Source of the DNA: Cryobacterium flavum
GTDB lineage: Bacteria > Actinomycetota > Actinomycetes > Actinomycetales > Microbacteriaceae
DNA length: 64,000 bases
Reading direction: 5' to 3'
NCBI RefSeq assembly: GCF_900103805.1
Contig: NZ_FNIB01000004.1
Span: 310,001 to 374,000, forward strand
Part shown: positions 1-8,818 of the stretch, piece by piece
Position numbering within the stretch: position 1 is the stretch's first letter
Layout of the letters: every line of letters begins with the position of its first letter
Translations under genes and position numbers: made by a program
Notes under the pieces: model-generated
What the model was told of the DNA's origin: nothing
The model's database searches: none
What the model saw: only the letters and a program-made list of their open reading frames with translations

Positions 1-493
1 GGCGCAACAGCGTGCCGATGATGCCGCCGTGGCTGAGCACGAGCACACGCTGCCCGGCTCGCCCGGCCGCCAGGGTCGCGAGGGCGGCGAGCACCCGATC
101 AACGACATCGCGCCGAGTCTCTAATCCCGGAACAACGACACCATCGGGAAAGCGATGCTGACGCTCGGCGAAGGTGAGCCCTTCGATGGCCCCGTGGTGG
201 CGTTCGGTGAGGGCGGGAACGATGAGTGGTTCGCTCAGTCCGAGCTCGGCCGCGATGATGTGGGCGGACTCAGAAGCGCGAAGGAGCGGGCTGCTCACGA
301 TGGCGTCCCAGCGCCGCGACTGCAACCGCTCGGCAGCAGCAGCGGCCTCGGCTCGCCCGGTCGCGTTGAGGGGGATATCCGTGCTGCCCTGGATGCGGTG
401 ATGCAGGTTCCAGTCCGTCTGGCCATGCCGCACGATCGAGAACGTGGTCGTCGCGGATTCACCCGACGGATCGGGACTTCGCTGGGCAGACAC
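1..493 (-). CDS. Histidine phosphatase family protein (3' end outside window)
   Basis: Minus-strand reading frame of 164 residues, starting at a GTG and running off the left edge. The N-terminal motif RHGQTDWN (about residues 23-30) carries the phospho-accepting histidine of the histidine phosphatase (phosphoglycerate mutase-like) superfamily. RIQGSTDIPLN, then SSPLLRASESAH, then LSHGGIIGTLLR with the second catalytic histidine follow in the expected order. The GTG lies only six bases after the sirtuin stop codon, so the two genes are probably co-transcribed. The substrate cannot be predicted; members include phosphoglycerate, sugar and cofactor phosphatases. Family assignment is secure, function is open. 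Confidence 0.85.
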   Translation of the reverse strand, partial: MSAQRSPDPSGESATTTFSIVRHGQTDWNLHHRIQGSTDIPLNATGRAEAAAAAERLQSRRWDAIVSSPLLRASESAHIIAAELGLSEPLIVPALTERHHGAIEGLTFAERQHRFPDGVVVPGLETRRDVVDRVLAALATLAAGRAGQRVLVLSHGGIIGTLLR

Positions 494-499
494 GCGCGG

Positions 500-1453
500 T
501 CAGCCCAGCAGACGTTCGGCGAGTGCGGCGAGGGTTTCCGAGGTACCGGCCTCGAGCTTGTGCAGGGCACGCCCGTCACCCTTGGTCACGCCACGGTTGA
601 TGACGATGATCGGCAGCTTGCGCCGGCGTGCCTGTTCGACCAAGCGGATGCCGGAATTCACCGCCAGCGAGGACCCGGCCACGATGAGGGCGTCAGCGCT
701 CTGGATCAAAGCGGATGCCTCCAGAAACGTTTCCGTCGGAACGAGTTCGCCGAAGAACACGACGTTCGGCTTGAGCATTCCCCCGCAAACCGTGCACGCC
801 GGAACCACGAAGTCGTCGATATTCCCCACATCGGCATCGCCGTCGGGAGCGATCCGAATGCTCTCCGGGTCGCGGAGTACGGGGTTGTCCTTTTCCAGCC
901 GCGCCGCGATGCTGTCACGGCCGAAGGCCTGACCGCAGGCCAGACAGATCACCCGGTCGAGGGAACCGTGCAACTCGACCACATGGCGTGAACCGGCGCG
1001 GGTGTGCAGGCCGTCGACATTCTGGGTGATCACTCCGGCAATGGCGCCGGCGCTCTCAAGCTGAACGAGCGAGCGGTGTCCCAGGTTCGGTTCGGCCTGG
1101 TGAAACACCCTCCAGCCCAGGTGGCTGCCGGCCCAGTAGCGTTTGCGGGACCGTTCATTGGCGACGAAGGTCTGAAAGTTCATCGGGGTTCGCGTCGGTG
1201 CGCCCGCGCCGCGATAGTCCGGAATTCCGGAATCGGTACTGAGGCCGGCGCCGGTGAGAACGGCGGCGCGTTTGCCGCGCAGCAGAGCGGCGACAGCATC
1301 CACTGCCCGTTCCGAATCGAGCGCGAGAGCGGAGGCCAGCGCTGCGGCGGTGTCGGGGGCGTCAGCGGGCTCAAGCGCGTCGACCAACACCGTGCCGTCC
1401 GCTGCTGTGCCGTGCGCAGCCGTGTCGCTGGGCTGGGCCGAATCGGCGGTCAT
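500..1453 (-). CDS. cobB: Sir2-family NAD-dependent protein deacetylase
   Basis: 317 residues. Sirtuins remove acyl groups from lysine using NAD, giving nicotinamide and O-acetyl-ADP-ribose. The Rossmann signature [15 protein letters not shown] lies near residues 68-82, the TQNVDGLH motif with the catalytic histidine region follows, and two cysteine pairs (CLAC and CTVC) form the structural zinc site. The first 40 or so residues are alanine-rich and variable, so the true start could be slightly downstream of the ATG used here. It is upstream of, and probably co-transcribed with, the histidine phosphatase gene. In bacteria the usual targets are acetylated enzymes such as acetyl-CoA synthetase; the target here is unknown. 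Confidence 0.9.
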   Translation of the reverse strand: MTADSAQPSDTAAHGTAADGTVLVDALEPADAPDTAAALASALALDSERAVDAVAALLRGKRAAVLTGAGLSTDSGIPDYRGAGAPTRTPMNFQTFVANERSRKRYWAGSHLGWRVFHQAEPNLGHRSLVQLESAGAIAGVITQNVDGLHTRAGSRHVVELHGSLDRVICLACGQAFGRDSIAARLEKDNPVLRDPESIRIAPDGDADVGNIDDFVVPACTVCGGMLKPNVVFFGELVPTETFLEASALIQSADALIVAGSSLAVNSGIRLVEQARRRKLPIIVINRGVTKGDGRALHKLEAGTSETLAALAERLLG

Positions 1454-1584
1454 CGGCGCTCCTTTCGTACCAGGGCGAGCAGAAACAGCTGCCCGTCCCT
1501 TGAGTCTAAACTCGTCTGTTTTCCGGTTTGACTACCCACCTGTCAGGCTTGAGCTCAACCACTCATCTCGGAAGGCACTTCTTC

Positions 1585-2394
1585 GTGCAGATCACCCGCA
1601 TCACCGACCTGTCCAGCCCGGGTCTCGCCGACTATTCGCGTTTGACCGATGTCGCCCTCCGGCGTGTTCTCGAACCGGCCGGCGGCCTGTATATCGCTGA
1701 GTCACCCAAGGTGATCGCCCGGGCGTTGAACGCCGGACACCGACCACGGTCGTTGCTGATTCAGGAACAGTGGATGCCCGACGCCGAGCGGCTTCTGGCC
1801 GACTGGCCTGACGTGCCCGTCTACGTGGGTGAGGCCAGCGTGCTCGAGCAGCTCACCGGCTACAACCTGCACCGCGGAGCCCTCGCCGCCATGCACCGGC
1901 CGGCACTGCAACCGGTCGAAGCACTGATCAAGACGGCCCGCCGAATCGTGATTCTCGAGGACATCGTCGACCACACCAACGTCGGTGCCATCTTTCGTTC
2001 GGTGGCCGGGCTCGGCGCCGACGCCGTGCTGATCACGCCGCGCTGTGCCGATCCACTGTATCGACGCAGCGTGCGCGTGAGCATGGGCACTGTGCTGCAG
2101 GTCCCGTGGACCCGACTGCCGGAGTGGAGCGTGGCCACCCCGCTGCTGCACGCCGCCGGCTTCCGCCTGGCAGCACTGGCGCTAGCGGACAACGCGGTCC
2201 CGCTCGACGTGTTCGCCGAGACGACACCCGAACGGCTCGCCATCATCCTCGGCGCCGAGGGCGACGGGCTCAGCCAGCACGCGCTGGCCGCCGCCGACAC
2301 GGTCGTGACAATTCCCATGCTGCACGGCGTCGACTCGCTCAACGTCGCCTCGGCAAGCGCGGTCGCACTCTACGCCCTGCGCGTTCGTGCGTGA
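1585..2394 (+). CDS. TrmH/SpoU-family RNA 2'-O-methyltransferase
   Basis: 269 residues from the preferred GTG, which has GGAAGG nine bases upstream; an upstream TTG would add 19 residues with no clear ribosome binding site. An N-terminal substrate-binding domain is followed by the SpoU catalytic domain with its deep trefoil knot. The three family motifs are seen as EDIVDHTNVGAIFRS (motif 1), ILGAEGDGLS (motif 2) and IPMLHGVDSLNVASASAVALY (motif 3, split here only by description). These enzymes use S-adenosylmethionine to methylate a ribose in rRNA or tRNA. The target nucleotide cannot be told from sequence alone. It is transcribed alone, divergent from the sirtuin gene. Confidence 0.88.
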   Translation: MQITRITDLSSPGLADYSRLTDVALRRVLEPAGGLYIAESPKVIARALNAGHRPRSLLIQEQWMPDAERLLADWPDVPVYVGEASVLEQLTGYNLHRGALAAMHRPALQPVEALIKTARRIVILEDIVDHTNVGAIFRSVAGLGADAVLITPRCADPLYRRSVRVSMGTVLQVPWTRLPEWSVATPLLHAAGFRLAALALADNAVPLDVFAETTPERLAIILGAEGDGLSQHALAAADTVVTIPMLHGVDSLNVASASAVALYALRVRA

Positions 2395-2447
2395 ACACCG
2401 GGGGCGACCGGACCGGTTTCACCCAGCGAAGAAGTTAGGCTGAACGG

Positions 2448-3689
2448 ATGTCTCCCTCCCGGCGTGTCCTCCTCCGGCGCCGCAGGCTCGCCGTCTTCAG
2501 CATTCTCCTCGTAGTCGTGGGCGGTATCGGCTACGTCGGTGCCACCAACCTGGCCCCCGTACCGGCGAGCGCAGCCGATCTCGTTCAACCGGCAGCGCTC
2601 ACCCAGCCGGTAGCTGCCCCGACCTGGCCGGCTTTTGGCGAGAGCGCCATCGGTGCGGTCGGCTTCCCGGGCGTTCTGGCCTCGAGCGGCGCTCAGGACA
2701 CGGTACCGATCGCGAGCATCACCAAAATGGTCACCGCCCTCGTCATCCTGGACGCGAAACCGCTCGGAGCCAGCGAGGCCGGGCCGGACATCACGTTCAC
2801 CGATGCCGACGTGGACATCTACTACGACGTGATCGCCGAGAACGGCTCGGTCGCTCCGGTCGTCTCCGGAATGGTGCTCACCCAGCGCGAGTCCTTCGAA
2901 GCGATGCTGCTGCCATCGGCCAACAATTACGCGGCCTCCCTCGCGGTATGGGCCTTCGGATCGATCGACGGCTACCTGGCGGCAGCGAAGACCTGGCTCG
3001 CCGCCAACGCCCTGACCCAGACCAGTGTGACCGACACCAGCGGCCTGTCCACGTCGAGCGTGAGCAGCCCGGCCGACCTCGTCGAGATCGGCAAACTCGT
3101 CGTCGGCCACCCCGCCCTCGCCGAAATCGTGGCCCTCCCCTCGGCGGTCTTGCCGGTCATCGGAACCATCACCAACACCAACAAGCTGCTGGGGCGCGAT
3201 GGCGTCGACGGTATCAAGACCGGGACAACGGATGTCGCCGGCGCCTGCCTGTTATTCTCAACCGACTTCACCGTCGGCACCAGCACGGTCACCCTGGTCG
3301 GGGTGGTGCTCGGCGGTGACACGCACTCCGAACTCAACTCGGCGATCGCCGCGCTGATCGAGAGCGTGCAACCCGGTTTTCACGACGTCATCCTCGCCGA
3401 GGAAGGCGCCGTGTTCGGCAGTTATACGACCCAGTGGGGTGACGAGAGCGACATCGTGGCCGAGCGGGCAGCATCCGTGCTGGTCTGGTCGGACTCGCCG
3501 ATCACCGGAGGGGTGACGGCAGAGGATGTGCAGCTCGGCCGGGCCGGGGACGAGGTCGGTACGGTGTCGTTCACGATCGGTGGGGCAACGCCGACGACCG
3601 TATCGGTGCCGCTCGAACTCCACCAGACTCTGGCCGATCCCGGTCCGGCCTGGCGCATGGGGCACCCCGGCAAACTCGCCGCCGGCTGA
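2448..3689 (+). CDS. D-alanyl-D-alanine carboxypeptidase (penicillin-binding protein, S11 type)
   Basis: 413 residues. A basic start (RRVLLRRRRL) and one hydrophobic segment (about residues 15-32) anchor or export the protein. The active-site triad of the penicillin-binding fold is complete: SITK (SxxK, nucleophile serine), SAN (SxN) and KTG in DGIKTGTT. This S11 class trims the terminal D-alanine from peptidoglycan stem peptides outside the membrane. The C-terminal 120 residues form the extra beta domain typical of DacA-like proteins. The stop is nine bases from the stop of the convergent SGNH hydrolase gene. Family and activity are well supported; the exact paralogue (DacA, DacC or other) is not assignable. 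Confidence 0.88.
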   Translation: MSPSRRVLLRRRRLAVFSILLVVVGGIGYVGATNLAPVPASAADLVQPAALTQPVAAPTWPAFGESAIGAVGFPGVLASSGAQDTVPIASITKMVTALVILDAKPLGASEAGPDITFTDADVDIYYDVIAENGSVAPVVSGMVLTQRESFEAMLLPSANNYAASLAVWAFGSIDGYLAAAKTWLAANALTQTSVTDTSGLSTSSVSSPADLVEIGKLVVGHPALAEIVALPSAVLPVIGTITNTNKLLGRDGVDGIKTGTTDVAGACLLFSTDFTVGTSTVTLVGVVLGGDTHSELNSAIAALIESVQPGFHDVILAEEGAVFGSYTTQWGDESDIVAERAASVLVWSDSPITGGVTAEDVQLGRAGDEVGTVSFTIGGATPTTVSVPLELHQTLADPGPAWRMGHPGKLAAG

Positions 3690-3698
3690 CCCGGGCGC

Positions 3699-4487
3699 TC
3701 AGACCGGGGGGAGCGTGAACGGGCCGGCGTCGGGCCGCTTGGGCAGCACGTGGTCGCCGGAGGACTGGTGGCGCACCCGGCGCAGCACCCACGGAACGAG
3801 GTATTCCCTGGCCCAGGCGAGGTCTTCCGTGCGAGCCTGACGCCAGGTGGTGCCCGGCATCGGCTCGGGTTCGCTCGGTGCAAGAGAATTCTTCACGTTG
3901 AGGGTCTGCAATACCATACGAGCGACCGTGTGGTGCCCGAGCGCGTTCAGGTGCAACCGGTCGGGTGCCCACATGCGTGGGTCCTGAATCTCGGTGAGCT
4001 GCCACATGTCGGCCACGATGCAGTCGTACTTCGTGGCGACCGCGCGAATGTTTTCGTTATAGATGGCGACCTTGCCGCGGATACTGCGAAACACGGGGGA
4101 GAAGCCCACATCGGCGCCGGTGAACAGCACGACAGTCGCGCCGTCGCTGGTCAACCGGGAAATAGCGTCGTCACAGCGCGCCGCGATGGCGTCCGGGTCG
4201 GTTCCCGGGCGAATTACGTCGTTGCCGCCGGCCGAGATGGTGATCAGATCGGGGCGCAGCGCCAGAGCCGGCTCGATCTGCTCATCCGCAATCTGCCGAA
4301 TCAGTTTGCCGCGCACGGCGAGGTTGGCGTAAGCGAAGTCCTCCGTGCCGTCGCTGAGAATCTCGGCGACCCGGTCGGCCCAGCCTCGGTGCCCGCCGGG
4401 GCTCTGCTGTTCCGGATCGCCGATGCCCTCGGTAAATGAATCGCCGAGCGCGACGTAGCGCGACCATGGATGCTGTTGCTTCGTCAT
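3699..4487 (-). CDS. SGNH/GDSL hydrolase family protein
   Basis: 262 residues starting at the ATG of MTKQQHPWSR. Block I GDSF (ALGDSFTEG, near residue 16) holds the nucleophile serine, block III is AGGNDV (the N of SGNH) and block V is DRLHLNALGH with the catalytic aspartate and histidine. There is no signal peptide, so an intracellular esterase or lipase is likely. An upstream in-frame extension of 62 residues exists but has no family similarity and overlaps the divergent helicase promoter, so it was left out. The substrate is unknown. It is convergent with the carboxypeptidase gene and divergent from the helicase gene. Confidence 0.85.
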   Translation of the reverse strand: MTKQQHPWSRYVALGDSFTEGIGDPEQQSPGGHRGWADRVAEILSDGTEDFAYANLAVRGKLIRQIADEQIEPALALRPDLITISAGGNDVIRPGTDPDAIAARCDDAISRLTSDGATVVLFTGADVGFSPVFRSIRGKVAIYNENIRAVATKYDCIVADMWQLTEIQDPRMWAPDRLHLNALGHHTVARMVLQTLNVKNSLAPSEPEPMPGTTWRQARTEDLAWAREYLVPWVLRRVRHQSSGDHVLPKRPDAGPFTLPPV

Positions 4488-4572
4488 CAGACCATTGTGT
4501 CTGAACATTGTCGCGCTCGTCGAACCTGAGTGCGGACGCGAACGTCGGTGGGCTTTGGTAGATTTGTCGGAA

Positions 4573-6390
4573 GTGAATACTCCATCCGTTTTCGGTCCCG
4601 CACAGGGAACGAGTGCAGCCGAACACCTGTCGCCGTCCTTCCCCGAACGCGCGGCCTGGGGCACCGCAGGCAAGCTGCGCGCCTGGCAGGCCGAAGCACT
4701 GGAAGCCTATTTCGTGCACGAACCGCGCGATTTTCTGGCCGCAGCCACGCCGGGTGCCGGCAAGACCACGTTTGCCCTGCGACTCGCTGCCGAACTTCGA
4801 TCCCGGCGCACCATCGATCGCATCACCGTCGTGGCGCCGACTGAGCATCTCAAGAACCAGTGGGCGGATGCCGCGGCGCGCGCGGGCATCCGTCTGGATC
4901 CCATGTTCAAGAACGCTGACCGCAGCTACGGCAGCCACTACCACGGCGTCGTCGTGACCTACGCGCAGGTTGCCGCCCGGGCCGCCCTGCACAAGCAGCT
5001 CACCGAATCCAGCCGCACCCTCGTCATTCTCGACGAAATCCACCACGGGGGAGACGCCCTCAGCTGGGGCGACGCCATCCGCGAGGCGTTCGGGCCGGCC
5101 ACCCGGCGACTCTCCCTCACCGGAACCCCGTTCCGCTCTGACACGTCACCGATCCCGTTCGTCAGCTACCTGCCCGATAAACACGGCATCCGCATGTCGC
5201 AGAGCGACTACGCCTACGGCTACGGCCGCGCCCTGGCCGACGGCGTCGTTCGTCCGGTGATGTTCATGGTCTACGCCGGGCACATGAAGTGGCGTACCAG
5301 GGCCGGCGACGAGATGGAAGCGAAGCTCGGCGAGGGCAACACCAAGGACATCACCAGCCAGGCCTGGCGCACCGCGCTCGAGCCGAGCGGCCAGTGGATT
5401 CCGTCCGTGCTGCGCGCGGCCAACTCTCGCTTGACCGAAGTGCGACACGGCATACCGGATGCCGGTGGTCTCGTTATCGCCACCGACCAGACCACCGCAC
5501 GTGCCTACGCCGTCATCCTCGAGGACATCTGTGGCGAGCCGGTCACCATCGTGCTCTCCGACGAGAAGGAGGCCAGCGACCGCATCGACGAGTTCTCCAA
5601 GAACACCCGCCGCTGGATGGTCGCTGTGCGCATGGTGTCGGAGGGCGTCGACGTTCCGCGCCTCGCCGTCGGCGTCTACGCGACGAGCGCGGCCACGCCG
5701 CTGTACTTCGCCCAGGCGATCGGCCGGTTCGTGCGGGCGCGGCGACGCGGTGAGACGGCATCCATTTTTCTGCCGAACGTTCCCGGGCTGCTCAGCCTTG
5801 CGAACGCGCTCGAACTGGAACGCGACCATGCCCTCGACCGCAGCAATCGGGAGGACGGCGACGATGGAATGTACAACCCCGAAGACGCCATGGTCGCCGC
5901 GGCCAACAAGGAGGAGAAAGCGTCTGATGACCTCGGCTTGGACGATTTCACCTGGCAGGCCCTCGATTCCCAGGCCACCTTCGACATGGTCATGTTCGAC
6001 GGTGACGAATTCGGTGAGCTGGCCGAGCCGGGCACCGACGAGGAGTTCGACTTCATCGGCATTCCGGGTCTGCTCGAGCCCGAGCAGGTCTCCGAGCTGC
6101 TGCGGCAGCGCCAATCCCGACAGTCCAAACGGTCAACCGACAAACGCAAAGACCCGGTGACCGGTGAAATCGCCCCGCTCGAGCCGCCGCCCCTGTACCG
6201 CACACTCAAGGAACAGCGCACGCTGTTGTCAAGCCTGGTCGGCATGTGGTCGAAGCTCGCCAATGAACCGCACGGCATGATCCACGCCGAGATGCGGCGC
6301 ATCTGTGGCGGGCCCGCCGTCGCCCAGGCCAGCGTCACCCAGCTGCAGATGCGCATCGACCTGCTGCGCCGCCGCCTCGGCCGCAGCTAG
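4573..6390 (+). CDS. DEAD/DEAH-box superfamily II helicase
   Basis: About 605 residues. The helicase motifs run in order: motif I ATPGAGKTT (near residue 55), motif II DEIHH, motif III SLTGTPFRSD, then the second RecA-like domain with VSEGVDVPRL (motif V) and QAIGRFVRARR (motif VI). The form resembles actinobacterial ComF-like or restriction-type R helicases rather than RecQ or UvrD. The C-terminal 150 residues, acidic then basic, have no domain I recognise. The start is uncertain: GTG at 4573 is used, but a TTG at 4564 and upstream in-frame codons back to 4495 are possible. It may act on DNA or RNA; its biological role is not known to me. Confidence 0.82.
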   Translation: MNTPSVFGPAQGTSAAEHLSPSFPERAAWGTAGKLRAWQAEALEAYFVHEPRDFLAAATPGAGKTTFALRLAAELRSRRTIDRITVVAPTEHLKNQWADAAARAGIRLDPMFKNADRSYGSHYHGVVVTYAQVAARAALHKQLTESSRTLVILDEIHHGGDALSWGDAIREAFGPATRRLSLTGTPFRSDTSPIPFVSYLPDKHGIRMSQSDYAYGYGRALADGVVRPVMFMVYAGHMKWRTRAGDEMEAKLGEGNTKDITSQAWRTALEPSGQWIPSVLRAANSRLTEVRHGIPDAGGLVIATDQTTARAYAVILEDICGEPVTIVLSDEKEASDRIDEFSKNTRRWMVAVRMVSEGVDVPRLAVGVYATSAATPLYFAQAIGRFVRARRRGETASIFLPNVPGLLSLANALELERDHALDRSNREDGDDGMYNPEDAMVAAANKEEKASDDLGLDDFTWQALDSQATFDMVMFDGDEFGELAEPGTDEEFDFIGIPGLLEPEQVSELLRQRQSRQSKRSTDKRKDPVTGEIAPLEPPPLYRTLKEQRTLLSSLVGMWSKLANEPHGMIHAEMRRICGGPAVAQASVTQLQMRIDLLRRRLGRS

Positions 6391-6411
6391 TCACGCGGCT
6401 GCTGCGCCGAT

Positions 6412-7614
6412 CTAGATGGCCGCACCGTAGGTGTTGCTCGCGCCCACCGGCACCCGGGCCACCAGCAGGGCGGTCAGAATGTCGTCCATGAGGTCATCGA
6501 CGTGCTCCAGCCCAATGGAGATGCGCACGATCCCGCCGGGGGGCCGGGCGTCGGGCGCGACCGGTCGGTGGGTGAGCGACGCCGGATGCTGCACCAGGGA
6601 ATCGACGCCGCCGAGCGACACGGCGTGGGTGATCAGGCCGAGCGCCTCGGTGAAACGCAGGGCCGCCGCGTAGCCGCCGAGATCCAGGGCGAGGAGCGAT
6701 CCGGCGCCCGAGCACTGCCGCCCGATCAGTCCCTGCGGGTCCTGGCCGGGGAGCCCGGGGTAGAGCACCCGCACCAGGGCCGGGTGTCCGGCCAGCCGAG
6801 TCGCCACTTCCGCCGCCGTCGCCTGCTGGGCGTGTACCCGCACCGGGAGGGTGCGCAAACCGCGATGCAGGAGGTAGGCATTGAACGGGGTCAGCAGGCC
6901 GCCGGTGAGCGCCCGCACCTGCCGCAGGCGCACCATCCACTCCTCGGACCCGGAGACCGTCCCGCCCATCGCGTCGCCGTGTCCGCCGAGAAATTTGGTC
7001 GCGCTGTGCAGCACCAGGGTTGCTCCCGACTCGATCGGACGCTGCAGTACGGGCGTCGCGAAGGTGTTGTCGACCAGTACCGGCACGTCTCCGGCCGCGT
7101 CGACGACCGCCCGAATATCGGTCAGTTCGAGGGTCGGGTTGGCCGGTGTCTCCAGAATGACCAGGCCGGTATCCGAGCGGATGGCGGCGGTCACTCCGGC
7201 CAGATCTGTCCAGGTGACGGTCGTTCTGAGCAGCCCGCTGGCCAGGACATGATCGGTCCCGCCATACAGTGGTCGCAGGGCCACGATGTGCGGTTTTCCG
7301 GCAGTGACCGTGGCGATCAGGGTCGCGGTGAGAGCGGCCATTCCGGTGGCGAAGGCCACCGTGCCCTCCGCCCGCTCCAACGCTGCGAGGGCGCTTTCGA
7401 AACGGGCGACGCCGGGCTGCCAGAGCCGCTGGTACACGGCTGAGTCCCCGGGTTCCGGGGTTCCGCCGGTCGCGAGATTCTCGTACGACTCACCGCCGGA
7501 TTCCACACCGCGCAGCGGATTAGTGGTGGACAGGTCGATACCGGGAACGTGAACGCCCGCCTCGGTGAGGCCGTCCATTCCGGCATGCACGGCGAGGGTT
7601 TCAATATGTGACAT
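6412..7614 (-). CDS. PLP-dependent trans-sulfuration enzyme (cystathionine gamma-synthase/lyase family)
   Basis: About 400 residues of the Cys/Met metabolism PLP enzyme family. The PLP lysine lies in LVLHSATKFLGGHGDAMGG, the ETPANPTLELTD block binds cofactor, and VSLGGVDSLVQHPASLTH is the C-terminal family block. Members include MetB, MetC, cystathionine gamma-lyase and methionine gamma-lyase. These share motifs, so the reaction is not resolved. ATG at 7614 (MSHIETLAVHAG) matches family N-termini better than the ATG at 7626. An Lrp/AsnC regulator gene is transcribed divergently 119 bases away, which suggests amino-acid-responsive control of this enzyme. Confidence 0.86.
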   Translation of the reverse strand: MSHIETLAVHAGMDGLTEAGVHVPGIDLSTTNPLRGVESGGESYENLATGGTPEPGDSAVYQRLWQPGVARFESALAALERAEGTVAFATGMAALTATLIATVTAGKPHIVALRPLYGGTDHVLASGLLRTTVTWTDLAGVTAAIRSDTGLVILETPANPTLELTDIRAVVDAAGDVPVLVDNTFATPVLQRPIESGATLVLHSATKFLGGHGDAMGGTVSGSEEWMVRLRQVRALTGGLLTPFNAYLLHRGLRTLPVRVHAQQATAAEVATRLAGHPALVRVLYPGLPGQDPQGLIGRQCSGAGSLLALDLGGYAAALRFTEALGLITHAVSLGGVDSLVQHPASLTHRPVAPDARPPGGIVRISIGLEHVDDLMDDILTALLVARVPVGASNTYGAAI

Positions 7615-7677
7615 CGGTGGCAGCATGCCCTCACAGAAACAGATTCTGTGCGGTCGCGCAAGTCAGCCTGCAGACCC

Positions 7678-7732
7678 TTGCAATTCCAAGACAGGAATCG
7701 CATAAACTCCTTAGTAATAAGGGAGTCTGTTG
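7678..7732 (+). promoter_or_regulatory. Candidate promoter and dyad in the Lrp/trans-sulfuration intergenic region
   Basis: TTGCAA (7678-7683) and CATAAA (7701-7706), separated by 17 bases, form a plausible promoter for the Lrp-type gene. A perfect inverted repeat ATTCC-N6-GGAAT (7683-7698) occupies the spacer, and a second imperfect dyad (ACTCC ... GGGAGT, 7706-7726) covers the start region. GGGAG at 7721-7725 is the ribosome binding site, seven bases before the ATG. The position of the dyad inside the promoter fits autoregulation, which is common in Lrp/AsnC regulators; binding itself is inferred. Confidence 0.45.
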
Positions 7733-8212
7733 ATGGAATCGAAGAAGCCAGAACTCGATCGGGTTGACCGCGCGCTGTTGCGCGCCCTGTCGGTCAATGC
7801 CAGGGCTTCCGGGGCAGCCCTGGCCAGTGAAATCGGCGTTGCCGAGTCCACCGTGTCGCTGCGCCTGCGTCGTCTGCAGCAGCTCGGCCACATTCGTGGC
7901 TATCGGGCCAATATTGACCTGGCTGCCCTCGGTGCCAGCTTGCAGGCTCTCATCTCGGTGCGGCTGGCCAAGCACGCTCGCGTGCAGATCGACGACTTTC
8001 GGAACGCGGCCCCGCACTGGCCCGGCGTGATCGGGTTGTTCCACACCGCGGGTGCCGACGACTACCTGCTGCACGTGGCCGCAGCGGATGCGTCCCACCT
8101 GCGGGACTTCGTGCTCGAGCACCTCGCGGAACATCCGGCGGTCGCCCACACCGAGACCAACCTCATCTTTGAGTATGTCGACGGCGACGGCTGGCAGGAC
8201 CTGGTGAAGTAA
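7733..8212 (+). CDS. Lrp/AsnC-family transcriptional regulator
   Basis: 159 residues. The N-terminal helix-turn-helix is clear: LDRVDRALLRALSVNARASG, then LASEIGVAESTVSLRLRRLQQLGHI. A RAM (AsnC C-terminal effector and oligomerisation) domain covers about residues 65-150, with HTAGADDYLLHVAA as its core strand. Such proteins form octamers that sense amino acids. It lies divergent from the trans-sulfuration enzyme gene, its most probable target, and may repress its own promoter through the dyad described upstream. The effector, perhaps methionine, cysteine or a related amino acid, is inference from the neighbour. Confidence 0.9.
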   Translation: MESKKPELDRVDRALLRALSVNARASGAALASEIGVAESTVSLRLRRLQQLGHIRGYRANIDLAALGASLQALISVRLAKHARVQIDDFRNAAPHWPGVIGLFHTAGADDYLLHVAAADASHLRDFVLEHLAEHPAVAHTETNLIFEYVDGDGWQDLVK

Positions 8213-8259
8213 CGGGCGGCAGGTCGCAGCAGCTGCCCGGCCCCGTATCCGGTTAAAAC

Positions 8260-8293
8260 AAGAACGCCCCCCGCCGAAGCGGAAGGCGTTCTT
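8260..8293 (-). terminator. Rho-independent terminator after the cold-shock gene
   Basis: Nine-base perfect stem (AAGAACGCC with GGCGTTCTT) around a GC-rich loop that can fold on itself. Read on the minus strand, the stem is followed by TTGTTTTAA, a U-rich tail. It sits 12 bases after the cspA stop, and also faces the end of the Lrp gene, so it may work in both directions. Confidence 0.75.
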
Positions 8294-8305
8294 CGCAAGC
8301 TCTAT

Positions 8306-8509
8306 TTAGAGGGCGCGGATGTTCTCGGCCTGAGGACCCTTGGGGCCCTGGGTTACCTCGAACTCGACCTTCTGGTTCTCATCGAGGGACTTGTAGCCAT
8401 TCGACGCGATCGCGGAGTAGTGCGCGAAAACATCGGCGCTTCCGTCGTCGGGTGCGATAAAGCCGAAGCCCTTTTCAGCGTTGAACCATTTCACGGTACC
8501 TGTTGCCAT
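8306..8509 (-). CDS. CspA-family cold-shock protein
   Basis: 67 residues, the standard length for a single cold-shock domain. It begins [18 protein letters not shown], containing RNP1 (KGFGFI); RNP2 is VFAHYSAI, slightly altered from the common VFVHFSAI. These small OB-fold proteins bind single-stranded RNA and DNA and melt RNA secondary structure. A strong ribosome binding site (GGAGGAG) stands before the ATG, and the gene is isolated, with its own terminator and a long upstream region. Other cold-shock paralogues are expected elsewhere in the genome. Confidence 0.93.
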   Translation of the reverse strand: MATGTVKWFNAEKGFGFIAPDDGSADVFAHYSAIASNGYKSLDENQKVEFEVTQGPKGPQAENIRAL

Positions 8510-8818
8510 TTGTAAAACTCCTCCAGGAGTGTTAGACCGGCCCCGACTGTCGGGACCGTTCGTCGCGGTATTCGTCGTCCGCTTCCGAAAGGAATGTGGC
8601 GCACTAACTGCGATCCAGATGAATCACGATCAATGCGTTTAAGACGTGCAAGCACTACAACTTCGAGTCCAACACTAGCCCACATGTCTGGATGGTTTCG
8701 GAATTCCCTGCCTTTTTAACACGAAAGCGTTACGTTTACCGGAAAAAACGGGTGAACTCCGGGTCTACCACTGGTAGTCAGCGCTCCGGGAGCATTCCGA
8801 AAAACTAATCCCGGCGTG
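8510..8818 (-). promoter_or_regulatory. Long untranslated leader and promoter region of the cold-shock gene
   Basis: This 309-base stretch has no supported gene. It must contain the cspA promoter and leader. I see GGAGGAG before the start, a six-base hairpin (CCCGAC/GTCGGG, 8542-8554), and near the DUF3097 stop a perfect dyad CTACCA-C-TGGTAG (8765-8777) that may end that transcript. Long structured leaders that act as thermosensors are known for cspA mRNAs in other bacteria; whether this one acts that way is inference. No convincing -35/-10 pair could be chosen. Confidence 0.4.
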
